Assembly: GCF_014127105.1 (NCBI RefSeq) | Contig: NZ_CP059902.1 | Coordinates: 3,006,001 to 3,070,000 of the forward strand | Direction of reading: 5' to 3' | Length of the DNA: 64,000 nt | DNA from: Devosia sp. MC521 | Lineage (GTDB): Bacteria; Pseudomonadota; Alphaproteobacteria; Rhizobiales; Devosiaceae | Shown here: positions 34,489 through 43,135 of the stretch, piece after piece | How positions within the stretch are numbered: position 1 is the stretch's first letter | Layout: every line of letters starts with the position of its first letter | Program-made: the position numbers and the translations under genes | The notes under the pieces: model-generated | Seen by the model: the letters and a program-made list of their open reading frames with translations, nothing else | What the model was told of the DNA's origin: nothing | Database searches by the model: none

Positions 34489-35460
34489 TTAGGCTCTGGT
34501 TTTGCGCGCAGCGACTTCAGCGAGGATAATCCCGCCGACAATAATGAGCGCAGCAATGACGTGGTAAAGCTGTAGCGCCTCACCCAAGAGAAGCAGCGAA
34601 CCCAAAGCCCCAAAAACTGGAATGAGATTGTGGCTTGGCGCCGCGCGGTTTGCCCCGACCAGTTCCACCCCACGGGCATAGGCGACCTGTGAGAACATCG
34701 ACGGGAAAATCGCCACGTAAGCGATCACCAGCCACACGGCGCCAGACATATCGGCAAGCTTGGCGACCTGCCCGAGACCTCCCCCGAAAAGCGCCAACAT
34801 CACCACTCCGGTGATCGCCGCTCCCGTAAACGTCACAGCCATAAAGCTCATGATGTCCATCTTCGGCCGATATTTTAGCGCGAGGGTGTAGGCGGTGTAG
34901 GCGAGGCAAGCGAGGATCACAAAGCCGTCACCGGGGTTCACGTTCAACGTCAGCAAACGACTAATGTCGCCATGTGTGGCCGTATAGACGACGCCGAGAA
35001 TGGCGAGAACCACACCCAATACCTGTAGGGGCCGGACACGCACCCGGAACACGAAGAAATTTGCCGCCAGAATGAGCATTGGCAGCGCTGCCTGGACAAT
35101 CGCGGCATTCACCCCTGTCGTGGTTTGAAGACCCAAATACAGCAGCACGTTAAAGAGCGCGTAGCCCACAGCGCCAAAGGCCATGAGCACAGGCCAATAC
35201 TTCCGCACAACCGACCAATCTCGTTTCAACGCCGTCCATGCAAACGGCAGAATGAACAAGGTCGCCAAAACACACCGACTCGCCAGCAGCAAAAATGGGT
35301 CGATTTCATCGGCTACCAATTTGGCTGCGACGACGTTTCCGCCCCAAAAAAGAGGAGCCAATACAAGCAGAAGATAGGGCTGATTGAGAATCTGGGACGA
35401 TAAGGCGCTGTTTTGGTGTTCTTGCGGCTTTGTCATTGACGCCATGTGATGTAAGGACAT
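34489..35460 (-). CDS. EamA/DMT family transporter
   Basis: Predicted drug/metabolite-type exporter with ten membrane helices in two EamA repeats, 323 residues. Repeat one starts LVLAPLFWGGNVVAAKLVAD; repeat two starts GDGFVILACLAYTAYTLALK. The family motif PVFGALGSLLLLGEALQLYH is at the end. The start is uncertain: ATG 35460 gives a long polar N-terminus, and ATGs at 35445 and 35436 are in frame; none has a strong ribosome binding site. Substrate unknown. It lies between serA and purA without clear functional link. Confidence 0.9.
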   Translation of the reverse strand: MSLHHMASMTKPQEHQNSALSSQILNQPYLLLVLAPLFWGGNVVAAKLVADEIDPFLLLASRCVLATLFILPFAWTALKRDWSVVRKYWPVLMAFGAVGYALFNVLLYLGLQTTTGVNAAIVQAALPMLILAANFFVFRVRVRPLQVLGVVLAILGVVYTATHGDISRLLTLNVNPGDGFVILACLAYTAYTLALKYRPKMDIMSFMAVTFTGAAITGVVMLALFGGGLGQVAKLADMSGAVWLVIAYVAIFPSMFSQVAYARGVELVGANRAAPSHNLIPVFGALGSLLLLGEALQLYHVIAALIIVGGIILAEVAARKTRA

Positions 35461-35600
35461 TCCGACTTAGAGTTATCCGTCGGTATATGAACTGACAATA
35501 TCGCGCGGATGGGTAAGTCCTGATCTGGTAGCTCGACACAGCAGCGTTGGGTTTTTGACGTGTCCGACACCCGGACGCGCATTCTAGAGGAAGACTGATT

Positions 35601-36890
35601 ATGGCGAATGTGGTTGTCGTCGGCTCTCAGTGGGGCGACGAGGGCAAGGGCAAGATTGTGGACTGGCTAGCGGACCGCGCCGACGTTGTCGTGCGCTTCC
35701 ACGGTGGTCACAACGCCGGCCACACGCTGGTCATCGACGGCGTCAGCTATAAGCTGGCTCTGCTGCCGTCTGGCCTCGTGCAGGGCAAGCTTTCGGTTAT
35801 CGGCAACGGCGTCGTCGTCGACCCTCACCACTTTGTTCAGGAAATGAGCAAGCTGCGTGCCCAGGGCGTTAAAATCACCCCCGAAATCCTGCGTATCGCG
35901 GACAATGCTCCGCTGATCCTTTCGGTCCATCGTGAACTCGACGGCATCCGTGAAGACGCCAATTCCGGTCTCAAGATCGGCACGACCCGCCGTGGGATCG
36001 GCCCTGCTTATGAAGACAAGGTCGGCCGCCGCGCGATCCGCCTCATCGATCTGAGCGAGCCAGAAACTCTCATGCCAAAGATCGAGCGTCTGCTCGGTCA
36101 CCACAACGTTCTGCGTCGCGGTCTCGGCCTCACCGAAATCAGTGCTGATGCAATCTACGAAGAATTGACCTCGGTCGCCGCAGAGATCCTGCCGTTCATG
36201 GATCGCGTCTGGGAAATCCTCGACACGAAGCGTCGCGCTGGCGCACGCATCCTTTTTGAAGGTGCACAAGGCGCTCTGCTCGACAATGACCACGGCACCT
36301 ATCCGTTCGTGACCTCGTCGAACACTGTTGCTGGTCAGGCTGCTGCCGGTTCGGGCCTTGGCCCAACCGCTATCGACTACGTGCTTGGCATTACCAAGGC
36401 CTACACCACCCGCGTGGGTGAAGGTCCATTCCCCTGCGAACTCAACGACGACGTCGGCCATCACCTGGCCACCGTTGGTCGCGAAGTCGGCGTCAACACC
36501 GGCCGTCCACGTCGTTGCGGTTGGTTCGATGCGGTTCTCGTACGCCAGACCGTCAAGACGTCCGGCATCACCGGTATTGCCCTGACCAAGCTCGACGTTC
36601 TTGATGGCCTCAAGGAAATCAAGGTTTGCGTCGGCTACGAACTCGACGGCGAACGCATTGATTACTTGCCTGCCTCAATGGGAGCACAAGCGCGCGTTAA
36701 GCCGATCTACGAGACCCTCGAAGGTTGGACTGACACGACTGCAGGTGCGCGCAGCTGGGCAGAATTGCCAGCGCAGGCCGTCAAGTATGTTCGCTACATC
36801 GAAGAGCTCATTGGTGCACCGGTCGCTTTGTTGTCGACCAGCCCCGAACGTGCCGATACGATCCTTGTAGTAGACCCATTCCAAGACTAA
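35601..36890 (+). CDS. purA: adenylosuccinate synthetase PurA
   Basis: GTP-dependent enzyme for the first step from IMP to AMP. The N-terminal GTP loop ([15 protein letters not shown]) and [16 protein letters not shown] are diagnostic, as are [20 protein letters not shown] and [11 protein letters not shown]. The length of 429 residues is normal. AGAGGAAG lies upstream of ATG 35601. No terminator follows, so the next gene (36939) may be cotranscribed. Confidence 0.98.
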   Translation: MANVVVVGSQWGDEGKGKIVDWLADRADVVVRFHGGHNAGHTLVIDGVSYKLALLPSGLVQGKLSVIGNGVVVDPHHFVQEMSKLRAQGVKITPEILRIADNAPLILSVHRELDGIREDANSGLKIGTTRRGIGPAYEDKVGRRAIRLIDLSEPETLMPKIERLLGHHNVLRRGLGLTEISADAIYEELTSVAAEILPFMDRVWEILDTKRRAGARILFEGAQGALLDNDHGTYPFVTSSNTVAGQAAAGSGLGPTAIDYVLGITKAYTTRVGEGPFPCELNDDVGHHLATVGREVGVNTGRPRRCGWFDAVLVRQTVKTSGITGIALTKLDVLDGLKEIKVCVGYELDGERIDYLPASMGAQARVKPIYETLEGWTDTTAGARSWAELPAQAVKYVRYIEELIGAPVALLSTSPERADTILVVDPFQD

Positions 36891-36938
36891 GTTTTTTTGC
36901 TACAAGTCTTCGCAGCAATAGTGAGTACCAAGTAACCT

Positions 36939-38876
36939 ATGGCGGATTACAAGGAGCTGCTCCGTCGAGCTATCTCGGCGCTTCCGGAGAACAATGGGGC
37001 TGCGCGACGCGCAGTCTATGAGAAGGCACGTTCAGCGCTCGTAGCTCAGCTACGGGCCATCGAGCCCCCATTGCCAGCAAGGGAAATCACCCAGCACCGA
37101 CTGCAGTTGGAAGACTGCATTCGGCAGGTGGAACAGGAAGCGAGCGAGGCTGTCATCAGCCTTGGTCGCGATACTGTATTCTCTCGCCCGGTCCCACCGA
37201 CGCCACGTCCAACTCCTGCCCCCGCCCCTGTGGCGCCGGCTCCCGAGCCGACGCCGCCAAAAACCGAATCAACGCCTCCACCAGCGCCCGAAAAGCTGCC
37301 GGAGCCTGAGCCGCAACCCGAGCCACAATTCGTACCGCGCCCGGTTGAAGCCTCTTCTTCAGCAGTGCCGGAAGCGCCTCCGGCTGCGCCTGCGCCGACT
37401 ATCGTGAGCGAGCCTAATCCGCTTGCCCCTGCCCCCGCGCCCGTGGCTTCCATCGAAGAAATTATCGCTGAAGCGGCCAGCACCACTGGTGTTGCAGTCG
37501 TCCAAGATGCGCAGACCGATAAGGCCGACGCTCCAGTGGCCGCGCCAGCCTTCATTGCGCCAATTGAGCGTCCGCAGCCCAAGCCGTTCTTCTTTGCCCC
37601 CCGCAAATCTGCTGAGGACACCGCTCCGCCGGTTATGACCAGCACTGCGCTCGGTAATCAGCCAGAGACCGTTCCGGTCATCATCGAGCCGCCGCTCCCT
37701 GTTGAGCCAGCTCTGTCGAGCGTGAGCGAAGTCGAGCTTGAGGGCGACACCAAAGAAGCTGAAGGCGCTATCGAACGCGCCATCGAGACTTTGGATCGTG
37801 AAGCCCGTGGTGAGACCACCGAGCCGCTGCCGGATCGGGATGCGTCGCTCAAGGCCGCCATTGGCCACACAGAAGACGACCCTAATTTTGTACCCATCCG
37901 TACTGAGACGCACTCCGGCACTGGCCTGACAATTTTCTTGATTGTCTTTGCCATGTTGCTTGTTGGCGCTGGCGGCGCTGGTTTCTGGGCGTGGCGCGAA
38001 GGCTACGTCAATCTCGACCAGATGTTCGGCCGCACCGAAGTTGCTGCGGTTCAAACCCCTTCCCCGGAACCAACTCCGGGCCCAAGCCTCGATACCACCG
38101 TGTCTGACCCAGTGGTCAGCGAAGACGGTGCCAATACCGGTCCCGGGAACACTGCAACAACGGCTCCGTCTGAACCAACGAGCAGTCTCGAAGGCACAGC
38201 CGAAGATCGTCTGGCCGCCACCCCATCTGCGCCCACAGCGCTTCCTTCTCTCAACGGCGAAGGAAAAATCGAAGAGCGCCTGACCGGTCTCGACACCCAA
38301 ATTTCGGGCACGAGCGACCCTTCAGCAACGGTTGATCCTTCGGTACTCGCTGGCAATCAGTCTCTCTTGCTTGAAGCTTCCGCCACTGGTCAATCCGGTG
38401 CAGTTCCCTATTCGGGATCGGTGGAATGGACCGAGAGCGTTGATGAACTTGGCATGCCTACTCTGGTCGGCACGGCCAGCATCCCGGCCCGAAACCTTGG
38501 TGTGAACCTGATCATCCGCCGCAACACAGATCCTGTGCTGCCAGCGAGTCACTTGATGGAAATCACCTTCAACGTCCCAGACACTTTTGCAGGTGGCAAT
38601 ATAGCGACCCTTGCAGCTGTCCTGCTCAAGGATAGTGAGCTCGTTCCGGGCACCGCTCTGGTCGGCGCTGGCGCACGCGTATTGGGGAACACATTCCTCT
38701 TTGCCCTCAGCGCCTCACCATCTGACGTTGAGTCCAATATCGATCTCCTCCAGAACCGTCGTTGGCTCGACCTTGCCATGGTCTATGGCTCAGGGCGCAA
38801 TGCCATCCTGACACTGGAAAAAGACGACGAAGCGCAAGCGGTCTTTGATCGCGTCATGGCAGAATGGGCTGAATAA
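36939..38876 (+). CDS. proline-rich single-pass membrane protein of unknown function
   Basis: A 645-residue protein. Residues 1-65 form a charged helical domain (MADYKELLRRAISALPENNG, RRAVYEKARSALVAQLRAIE). About 80-220 is rich in Pro and Ala. A single membrane helix lies at about 328-350 (GLTIFLIVFAMLLVGAGGAG). A Ser/Thr/Pro linker leads to a compact C-terminal domain (about 475-645) with NLGVNLIIRRNTDPVLPASH and VLGNTFLFALSASPSDVES. The N-terminal helical motif and the position after purA recur in Hyphomicrobiales as I recall. Periplasmic exposure of the C-terminus is inferred. No known function; a terminator overlaps its end. Confidence 0.8.
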   Translation: MADYKELLRRAISALPENNGAARRAVYEKARSALVAQLRAIEPPLPAREITQHRLQLEDCIRQVEQEASEAVISLGRDTVFSRPVPPTPRPTPAPAPVAPAPEPTPPKTESTPPPAPEKLPEPEPQPEPQFVPRPVEASSSAVPEAPPAAPAPTIVSEPNPLAPAPAPVASIEEIIAEAASTTGVAVVQDAQTDKADAPVAAPAFIAPIERPQPKPFFFAPRKSAEDTAPPVMTSTALGNQPETVPVIIEPPLPVEPALSSVSEVELEGDTKEAEGAIERAIETLDREARGETTEPLPDRDASLKAAIGHTEDDPNFVPIRTETHSGTGLTIFLIVFAMLLVGAGGAGFWAWREGYVNLDQMFGRTEVAAVQTPSPEPTPGPSLDTTVSDPVVSEDGANTGPGNTATTAPSEPTSSLEGTAEDRLAATPSAPTALPSLNGEGKIEERLTGLDTQISGTSDPSATVDPSVLAGNQSLLLEASATGQSGAVPYSGSVEWTESVDELGMPTLVGTASIPARNLGVNLIIRRNTDPVLPASHLMEITFNVPDTFAGGNIATLAAVLLKDSELVPGTALVGAGARVLGNTFLFALSASPSDVESNIDLLQNRRWLDLAMVYGSGRNAILTLEKDDEAQAVFDRVMAEWAE

Positions 38877-38904
38877 AATTGGAGCGCTAAATGCGCTCCA
38901 ATTT
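38876..38904. terminator. bidirectional terminator overlapping the thiQ stop
   Basis: AAATTGGAGCGC (38876-38887), loop TAAAT, GCGCTCCAATTT (38893-38904), a perfect 12-bp stem with A/T-rich flanks. It overlaps the stop codons of both convergent genes, so the last thiQ codons are part of the stem. Confidence 0.9.
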
Positions 38905-39525
38905 CTTTTCAACGATCTGATAGTGGCGGCTTGCGAGCGCAGCGATATCATCGCTGTGATGGCTCACCAAAACAGTGTGCCAGCCGTGTTTCTTGGTCAA
39001 GGAAGCAACAAGGTCCCGGACGGACGCGCGCGTTGTATCGTCGAGCGCCGAAAACGGCTCATCGAGCAGAAGCACCGGCCGAGCGCGCAGAAGAGTCCGC
39101 GCGAGAGCAACGCGCTGCTTTTGCCCGCCTGACAGCGTCGATGTAATTTGCTCATCCATCCCACCAAGGCCAACCTCAGCCAAAGCCTGCGCCACCAGCT
39201 GAGTGCGCTCTGCCTTGTCGCGGCCTTTAGGAATGCCCAGAACAGCATTCTCCGCCGCGCTCAGGTGGTCAAAGAGATTATCCGCCTGCAACAGCAGGGA
39301 TATTGGGCGCGTCTCGGGCGGCAGATGCAAAAGCGGTTCACCATAGACCGTGAGCGAGCCGTATACCGGGGTCAGAAATCCTGACAAGAGATCAAGCAGC
39401 GTCGATTTCCCCGACCCGCTTGCCCCCGAAACGGCCGTCACCTCCCCCGCTTCGGCCTCGAGCGAGAAGCGATAGGGCTCGGTCTGACCGGGATAGCTAA
39501 AAACCAGATCAGTGGCGATGAGCAT
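38887..39525 (-). CDS. thiQ: thiamine ABC transporter ATP-binding protein ThiQ
   Basis: ATPase subunit of the thiamine/TPP importer. It has Walker A SGASGSGKST, a Q-loop (SLLLQADNLFDHLSAAENAV), signature LSGGQKQRVALARTLL, Walker B VLLLDEPFSALD and the switch His in LVSHHSDD. The 212 residues are short for an ABC ATPase, as usual for ThiQ. The start overlaps the end of thiP by 17 bases. Last gene of a thiBPQ operon controlled by a TPP riboswitch. Confidence 0.94.
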   Translation of the reverse strand: MLIATDLVFSYPGQTEPYRFSLEAEAGEVTAVSGASGSGKSTLLDLLSGFLTPVYGSLTVYGEPLLHLPPETRPISLLLQADNLFDHLSAAENAVLGIPKGRDKAERTQLVAQALAEVGLGGMDEQITSTLSGGQKQRVALARTLLRARPVLLLDEPFSALDDTTRASVRDLVASLTKKHGWHTVLVSHHSDDIAALASRHYQIVEKKLERI

Positions 39526-41104
39526 GAGCGATTCTTTCCAAGGCGCGCGGAAGCACGATAAAGGCTAGGATTGTCCCAATGAGCAAGAGCGCAGCGATAG
39601 CTGCGGCATCATTGGACCGGTAAGCCCCAAGGGCACGGAACATCATTAGGGGCAGAGTTTCAAAGTCCTGCGTGCCAAACAGGGCGATAACGCCGAGGTC
39701 GCCCAGCGAAAAGCAGAAGGCGAGCGCGAGCATTAAGCCGATATCCCGACCTAAAAGGGGGTATTCGACCGCAGCAAACTGCCTCCACCCGCCCATTCCG
39801 AGCGACCGGATCAGCTTCCCACGATTGCGGACAATGCCGTCGAGTGGCGGCCCTAGTGTCGCCATGGCAAACGGCAGCGCCAAAAGACTGTTGGCGACGA
39901 CGACAACGATGGGCGCCGCAAAATTGATACCCATCCCCAGCGTCCGCACGATCAAGAAGAACCCCAGCGATAGAACCACCGCAGGCACAGCCAGATAAGC
40001 ATAGGCTGGTGCGCCCAAGATTGTCCGCCAAATCGGATTGGCGACGGCTGCACGCCCCAAAGCAATGATCAGAGCGAACACCAAGGTGAGCACGGCCGAG
40101 GCCGCACCAATAATGAGGCTGGTCGCACTCGCCTGCCAAAACTTTGGCTGTTCCAAAACGCGCGGCAATCCAGTCGCCAAACCGTCCCAAAGCACCGACA
40201 TCAGCGGCAATGCAAAGCCGATGGCAGCGGTCAACAGTATGGCCCACTGCACCACCCTAACGCAGATACTATCCTGCCAGCGGGGCTGCGCGGACAGTCC
40301 CAGTGCTGCCGGGACTGGGGCAAATGCCGACGCGAGGAGGATGATCACCGCGCAAACACCAATCTGCGTCATCGCCAGCCATACCGCCCCAACCAGATCA
40401 AAATTCAGTCGCACCGCAGAATAGATCGCGACTTCCAACGTCTGATTGGCCGGTCCACCGCCGAGCAACAACACAATCGGAAAGCTGGTAAAGGCGAGCA
40501 AGAAAATGATCGCCCCCAAGCCCGGCAAACTCCCCTTGAGCGCTGGCCAGTCGATCAAACGAAACCGCGTCCAGGCCGAAAGACCCAAGGACTGCCCGAC
40601 TTTAAGCCGTGTAGCAGGCACAGCATCGAGCCGCGCGAGCAGAATACGAGCGGCAAACGCGCCATCAAGAATGACATGGGCGAGCAAAATCCCCGAAAGC
40701 CCGTAGGCAGGACTATCAATCGTAAAACCGAAAAGGGATTGAAGCGTCTGGTTGATCCAGCCGTTCCGTCCCCAAATCGAGAGAATACCAAAGGCCACCA
40801 CCATGCCGGGCGTCACAATGGCCGAGGCAAAAAGCGCCACAACGAGATTCCGCCCGACAAAGCGCAGGCGATTGAGCGACCAGGCCACAGCCACGCCGAC
40901 GGTCAGCGACAGCACCGTTGTCAGACCGGCCTGCACGCTGGTCATCCGCACCAAATGCCAGATGTCGACACGGCTGGTGCCACCAGCATCATCGGCAGCA
41001 GCAGCAATGGCGAGCAGAACGGAAACGATCAGTCCCGCCACTGCCAACGCCAAGAGCGCTGCCCCCGCGATGCGATAAGGGCGAAAGGGAAGAGAATTCA
41101 CCAC
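39509..41104 (-). CDS. thiP: thiamine ABC transporter permease ThiP
   Basis: Permease with two fused inner-membrane transport domains, as in other ThiP proteins, 531 residues and about 12 helices. Both EAA-type loops are visible: ARLDAVPATRLKVGQSLGLS in the first half and DGIVRNRGKLIRSLGMGGWR in the second. The start is a GTG at 41104 (or the next codon, also GTG), with AAGGA upstream. Lies between thiB (60-base gap) and thiQ (overlap). Confidence 0.95.
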   Translation of the reverse strand: MVNSLPFRPYRIAGAALLALAVAGLIVSVLLAIAAAADDAGGTSRVDIWHLVRMTSVQAGLTTVLSLTVGVAVAWSLNRLRFVGRNLVVALFASAIVTPGMVVAFGILSIWGRNGWINQTLQSLFGFTIDSPAYGLSGILLAHVILDGAFAARILLARLDAVPATRLKVGQSLGLSAWTRFRLIDWPALKGSLPGLGAIIFLLAFTSFPIVLLLGGGPANQTLEVAIYSAVRLNFDLVGAVWLAMTQIGVCAVIILLASAFAPVPAALGLSAQPRWQDSICVRVVQWAILLTAAIGFALPLMSVLWDGLATGLPRVLEQPKFWQASATSLIIGAASAVLTLVFALIIALGRAAVANPIWRTILGAPAYAYLAVPAVVLSLGFFLIVRTLGMGINFAAPIVVVVANSLLALPFAMATLGPPLDGIVRNRGKLIRSLGMGGWRQFAAVEYPLLGRDIGLMLALAFCFSLGDLGVIALFGTQDFETLPLMMFRALGAYRSNDAAAIAALLLIGTILAFIVLPRALERIAHAHRH

Positions 41105-41163
41105 CTAATCCTTAGCCAAAGCCCACGCAGGCGCTGCGCCCGCGCGGGTCCAAAGCACAATCG

Positions 41164-42168
41164 CTATTGCAATGCCCCGAGCATCTCATCGATCCACGCG
41201 GGCGAATTGGCGATCACCTCGGCTTCCGGCAGCGTCAGCGTCTTGGTTGGCTGCGGCAGGTCCTTAAAGGAGGCATCGAGCGCGTCACCCAAATCCACCA
41301 CCGGGAACATCCAATTGGTCGTCGGGATCACAGCCTGCCCCTCCGGTGAGGTCAGATAGGCAAGGAACGACTTCGCCAAGTCCTGATGCGGCGACGATTT
41401 CAAAACGCCCGCAACTTCGATCTGCGGGAAGTGCCCTTCGTCAAACAAAGCCGCCTTGATGGTGTGATCACCTTCATCAAAGATATGGTAGGCGGGCGAC
41501 GTGGTGTAGGAGAGCACCATGTCCGCTTCCCCATCGAGGAACAGCGCATAGGCTTCCGACCAGTCCCGCGTGATGGTCAAAATCTTGGGCTTCAGCCCCT
41601 GCCAGATCTCAGCCGCACGATCCCCATAAGCTGCCTTGACCCAAAGCATAACGCCCATGCCCGGCGTCGAAGATCGTGGATCCTGGATGACAATCTTGGT
41701 GTCATCGGGCAGTGCGATCATCTCCTCAAACGAGGCGGGAGGCGTTGTGGTTTTGTCGGTGTCGTACATAAACGCGAAGTGCGAATAGTCGAACGGCGCA
41801 AATTGCGCATCGACCCAAGGCTCTGGCGTATCGAGGCCGGACAGGTCGAGACCGTGGTCGGCAAACAAGCCCGTCGCCCGCGCTTCCCCGGCGATGGCTG
41901 TATCAAGCCCGAGGATAATATCGGCTTCTGTACTCGTCCCCTCAAGCTGCGCACGACGGAGCGCGCCAATCGAGCTATCGGCCGCGACAAAATCGATGGT
42001 GCAGCCGCAGGTCTTCTCGAAACCGTCTTTAAGAGGCACACCCGGGCCCCATTCACTGGCAAAACCGTCATAGGTATAAACGGTCAAAGAGGGCTTATCT
42101 TGAGCGATCACAGTGCCGGAAACTCCGGAAAGTAGGACCGCAAGCGCAATGGAGGTGAACTTGACCAT
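41164..42168 (-). CDS. thiB: thiamine-binding periplasmic protein ThiB
   Basis: Substrate-binding protein that captures thiamine and its phosphates for ThiPQ. A signal peptide (VKFTSIALAVLLSGVSGTVI, cleavage near VIAQ-DK) precedes the mature start LTVYTYDGFASEWGPGVPLK, typical of ThiB. Other family segments are IILGLDTAIAGEARATGLFA and SYTTSPAYHIF. Two cysteines occur close together (TCGCTIDF). The ATG at 42168 has AAGGG at good distance; the ATG at 42177 touches that site and is less likely. The TPP riboswitch lies 82 bases upstream. Confidence 0.95.
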   Translation of the reverse strand: MVKFTSIALAVLLSGVSGTVIAQDKPSLTVYTYDGFASEWGPGVPLKDGFEKTCGCTIDFVAADSSIGALRRAQLEGTSTEADIILGLDTAIAGEARATGLFADHGLDLSGLDTPEPWVDAQFAPFDYSHFAFMYDTDKTTTPPASFEEMIALPDDTKIVIQDPRSSTPGMGVMLWVKAAYGDRAAEIWQGLKPKILTITRDWSEAYALFLDGEADMVLSYTTSPAYHIFDEGDHTIKAALFDEGHFPQIEVAGVLKSSPHQDLAKSFLAYLTSPEGQAVIPTTNWMFPVVDLGDALDASFKDLPQPTKTLTLPEAEVIANSPAWIDEMLGALQ

Positions 42169-42249
42169 ATTGGTCATCCCTTCAATCAGTTGCGGCCATG
42201 TGTGAAGGGGTGTCAATGGTGAGGATGTCCGTAGAGGCACCCTTGCCAT

Positions 42250-42334
42250 CTCGAACTTCCTCCGCCAGCATGACCTGGTTCAGGTTCAATGGGTAACTCT
42301 CAGCTCCGGCAGCAACCGGAACACCCCAGCGAGA
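42250..42334 (-). ncRNA. TPP riboswitch (THI element)
   Basis: Read on the minus strand, all conserved blocks of the thiamine pyrophosphate aptamer are present: GGGGTG (42327-42322), GCTGAGAGT with CTGAGA, ACCCATTGAACCTGA, CAGGTCATGCTGGCGGAGGA. Stem P1 is TCTCG (42334-42330) with CGAGA (42254-42250). The expression platform would be the 80 bases before thiB, which includes AAGGG of its ribosome binding site. It should switch off thiBPQ when TPP is plentiful. Confidence 0.96.
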
Positions 42335-42365
42335 CGTCGTGGACCATATTGAGAGTGAGCCAAGA

Positions 42366-43061
42366 GTGCAATCCCCCGGTTTGACTGAAACGACCACCCC
42401 GCTTGTCTTCGATCAACCCATCGCAATAGTTGGTGGCGGCACCACTGATCCTGCTCTTCTGCGCGATCTTGCCAAGCGCGGCGTGCCATTGATTGGCGCC
42501 GACGGCGGCGCTGACATTATCGGCGCGGCCGGGATCATTCCCGACGCCATTATTGGTGATCTTGATTCTGTTTCCGACCGCGCGGCCTGGGAGCAAAAGA
42601 CCCGCGTGATCCACATCCCTGAGCAGATCACCACCGATTTCCAAAAGACGCTGTATTCCACGCAAGCGCCCGTCACCCTGGCGCTGGGCATGACCGGCGG
42701 CCGCCTCGACCACACGCTCGCGGCCCTTAGCGCCGTGCTTCAAGTCGCGCGCAATCGCCATGTTCTCTTGGTCGACGAGGTCGACGTTGCCTTGGCCGTA
42801 TCGGGCGCCTTCAACTTTACGGCAACGAAAGGCGAGCGCGTCTCCATCCACCCCCTGCTGCCCATCACCTTTACCCATTCCGATGGGCTGTTTTATCCGC
42901 TCAACGGCCTCACGCTGGAACCGACCGGGCTTCTCGGCACGTCCAATGCCGCCCTCGGCGGGCCGGTACAGATCGTTCCTGAAACGCTAACGCCGTGGCT
43001 CCTCCTCCTTCCGCGCGAGCGTCTTTGGGACTTGGTTGCCGCCTTCACAGCGTGTCACTAG
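42366..43061 (+). CDS. thiamine pyrophosphokinase
   Basis: Makes TPP, the riboswitch ligand, from thiamine and ATP. The TPK catalytic-domain motifs are visible: LIGADGGADIIGAAGIIPDA, IIGDLDSVSDRA and TTDFQKTL, then GGRLDHTLAALSAVLQ. The C-terminal strand region (TKGERVSIHPLLP) matches the thiamin-binding domain. The start is uncertain: GTG 42366, GTG 42339 and TTG 42381 are in frame; 42366 is preferred because GAGAG lies about ten bases upstream. It is divergent from the riboswitch, whose promoter must lie inside or next to this gene's 5' end. Confidence 0.9.
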   Translation: MQSPGLTETTTPLVFDQPIAIVGGGTTDPALLRDLAKRGVPLIGADGGADIIGAAGIIPDAIIGDLDSVSDRAAWEQKTRVIHIPEQITTDFQKTLYSTQAPVTLALGMTGGRLDHTLAALSAVLQVARNRHVLLVDEVDVALAVSGAFNFTATKGERVSIHPLLPITFTHSDGLFYPLNGLTLEPTGLLGTSNAALGGPVQIVPETLTPWLLLLPRERLWDLVAAFTACH

Positions 43062-43079
43062 GCCAAACATAACGGCGCA

Positions 43080-43111
43080 CAAAAAAGCCGCCGAGATTGC
43101 TCTCGACGGCT
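43080..43111 (-). terminator. intrinsic terminator of ABC exporter gene
   Basis: AGCCG-C-CGAGA (43086-43096), loop TTGC, TCTCG-A-CGGCT (43101-43111), with one mismatch. On the minus strand six T follow (43086-43081). Could also stop the convergent thiamine pyrophosphokinase transcript. Confidence 0.8.
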
Positions 43112-43135
43112 CACATTTGCTTTTGGCTGGAAGTC

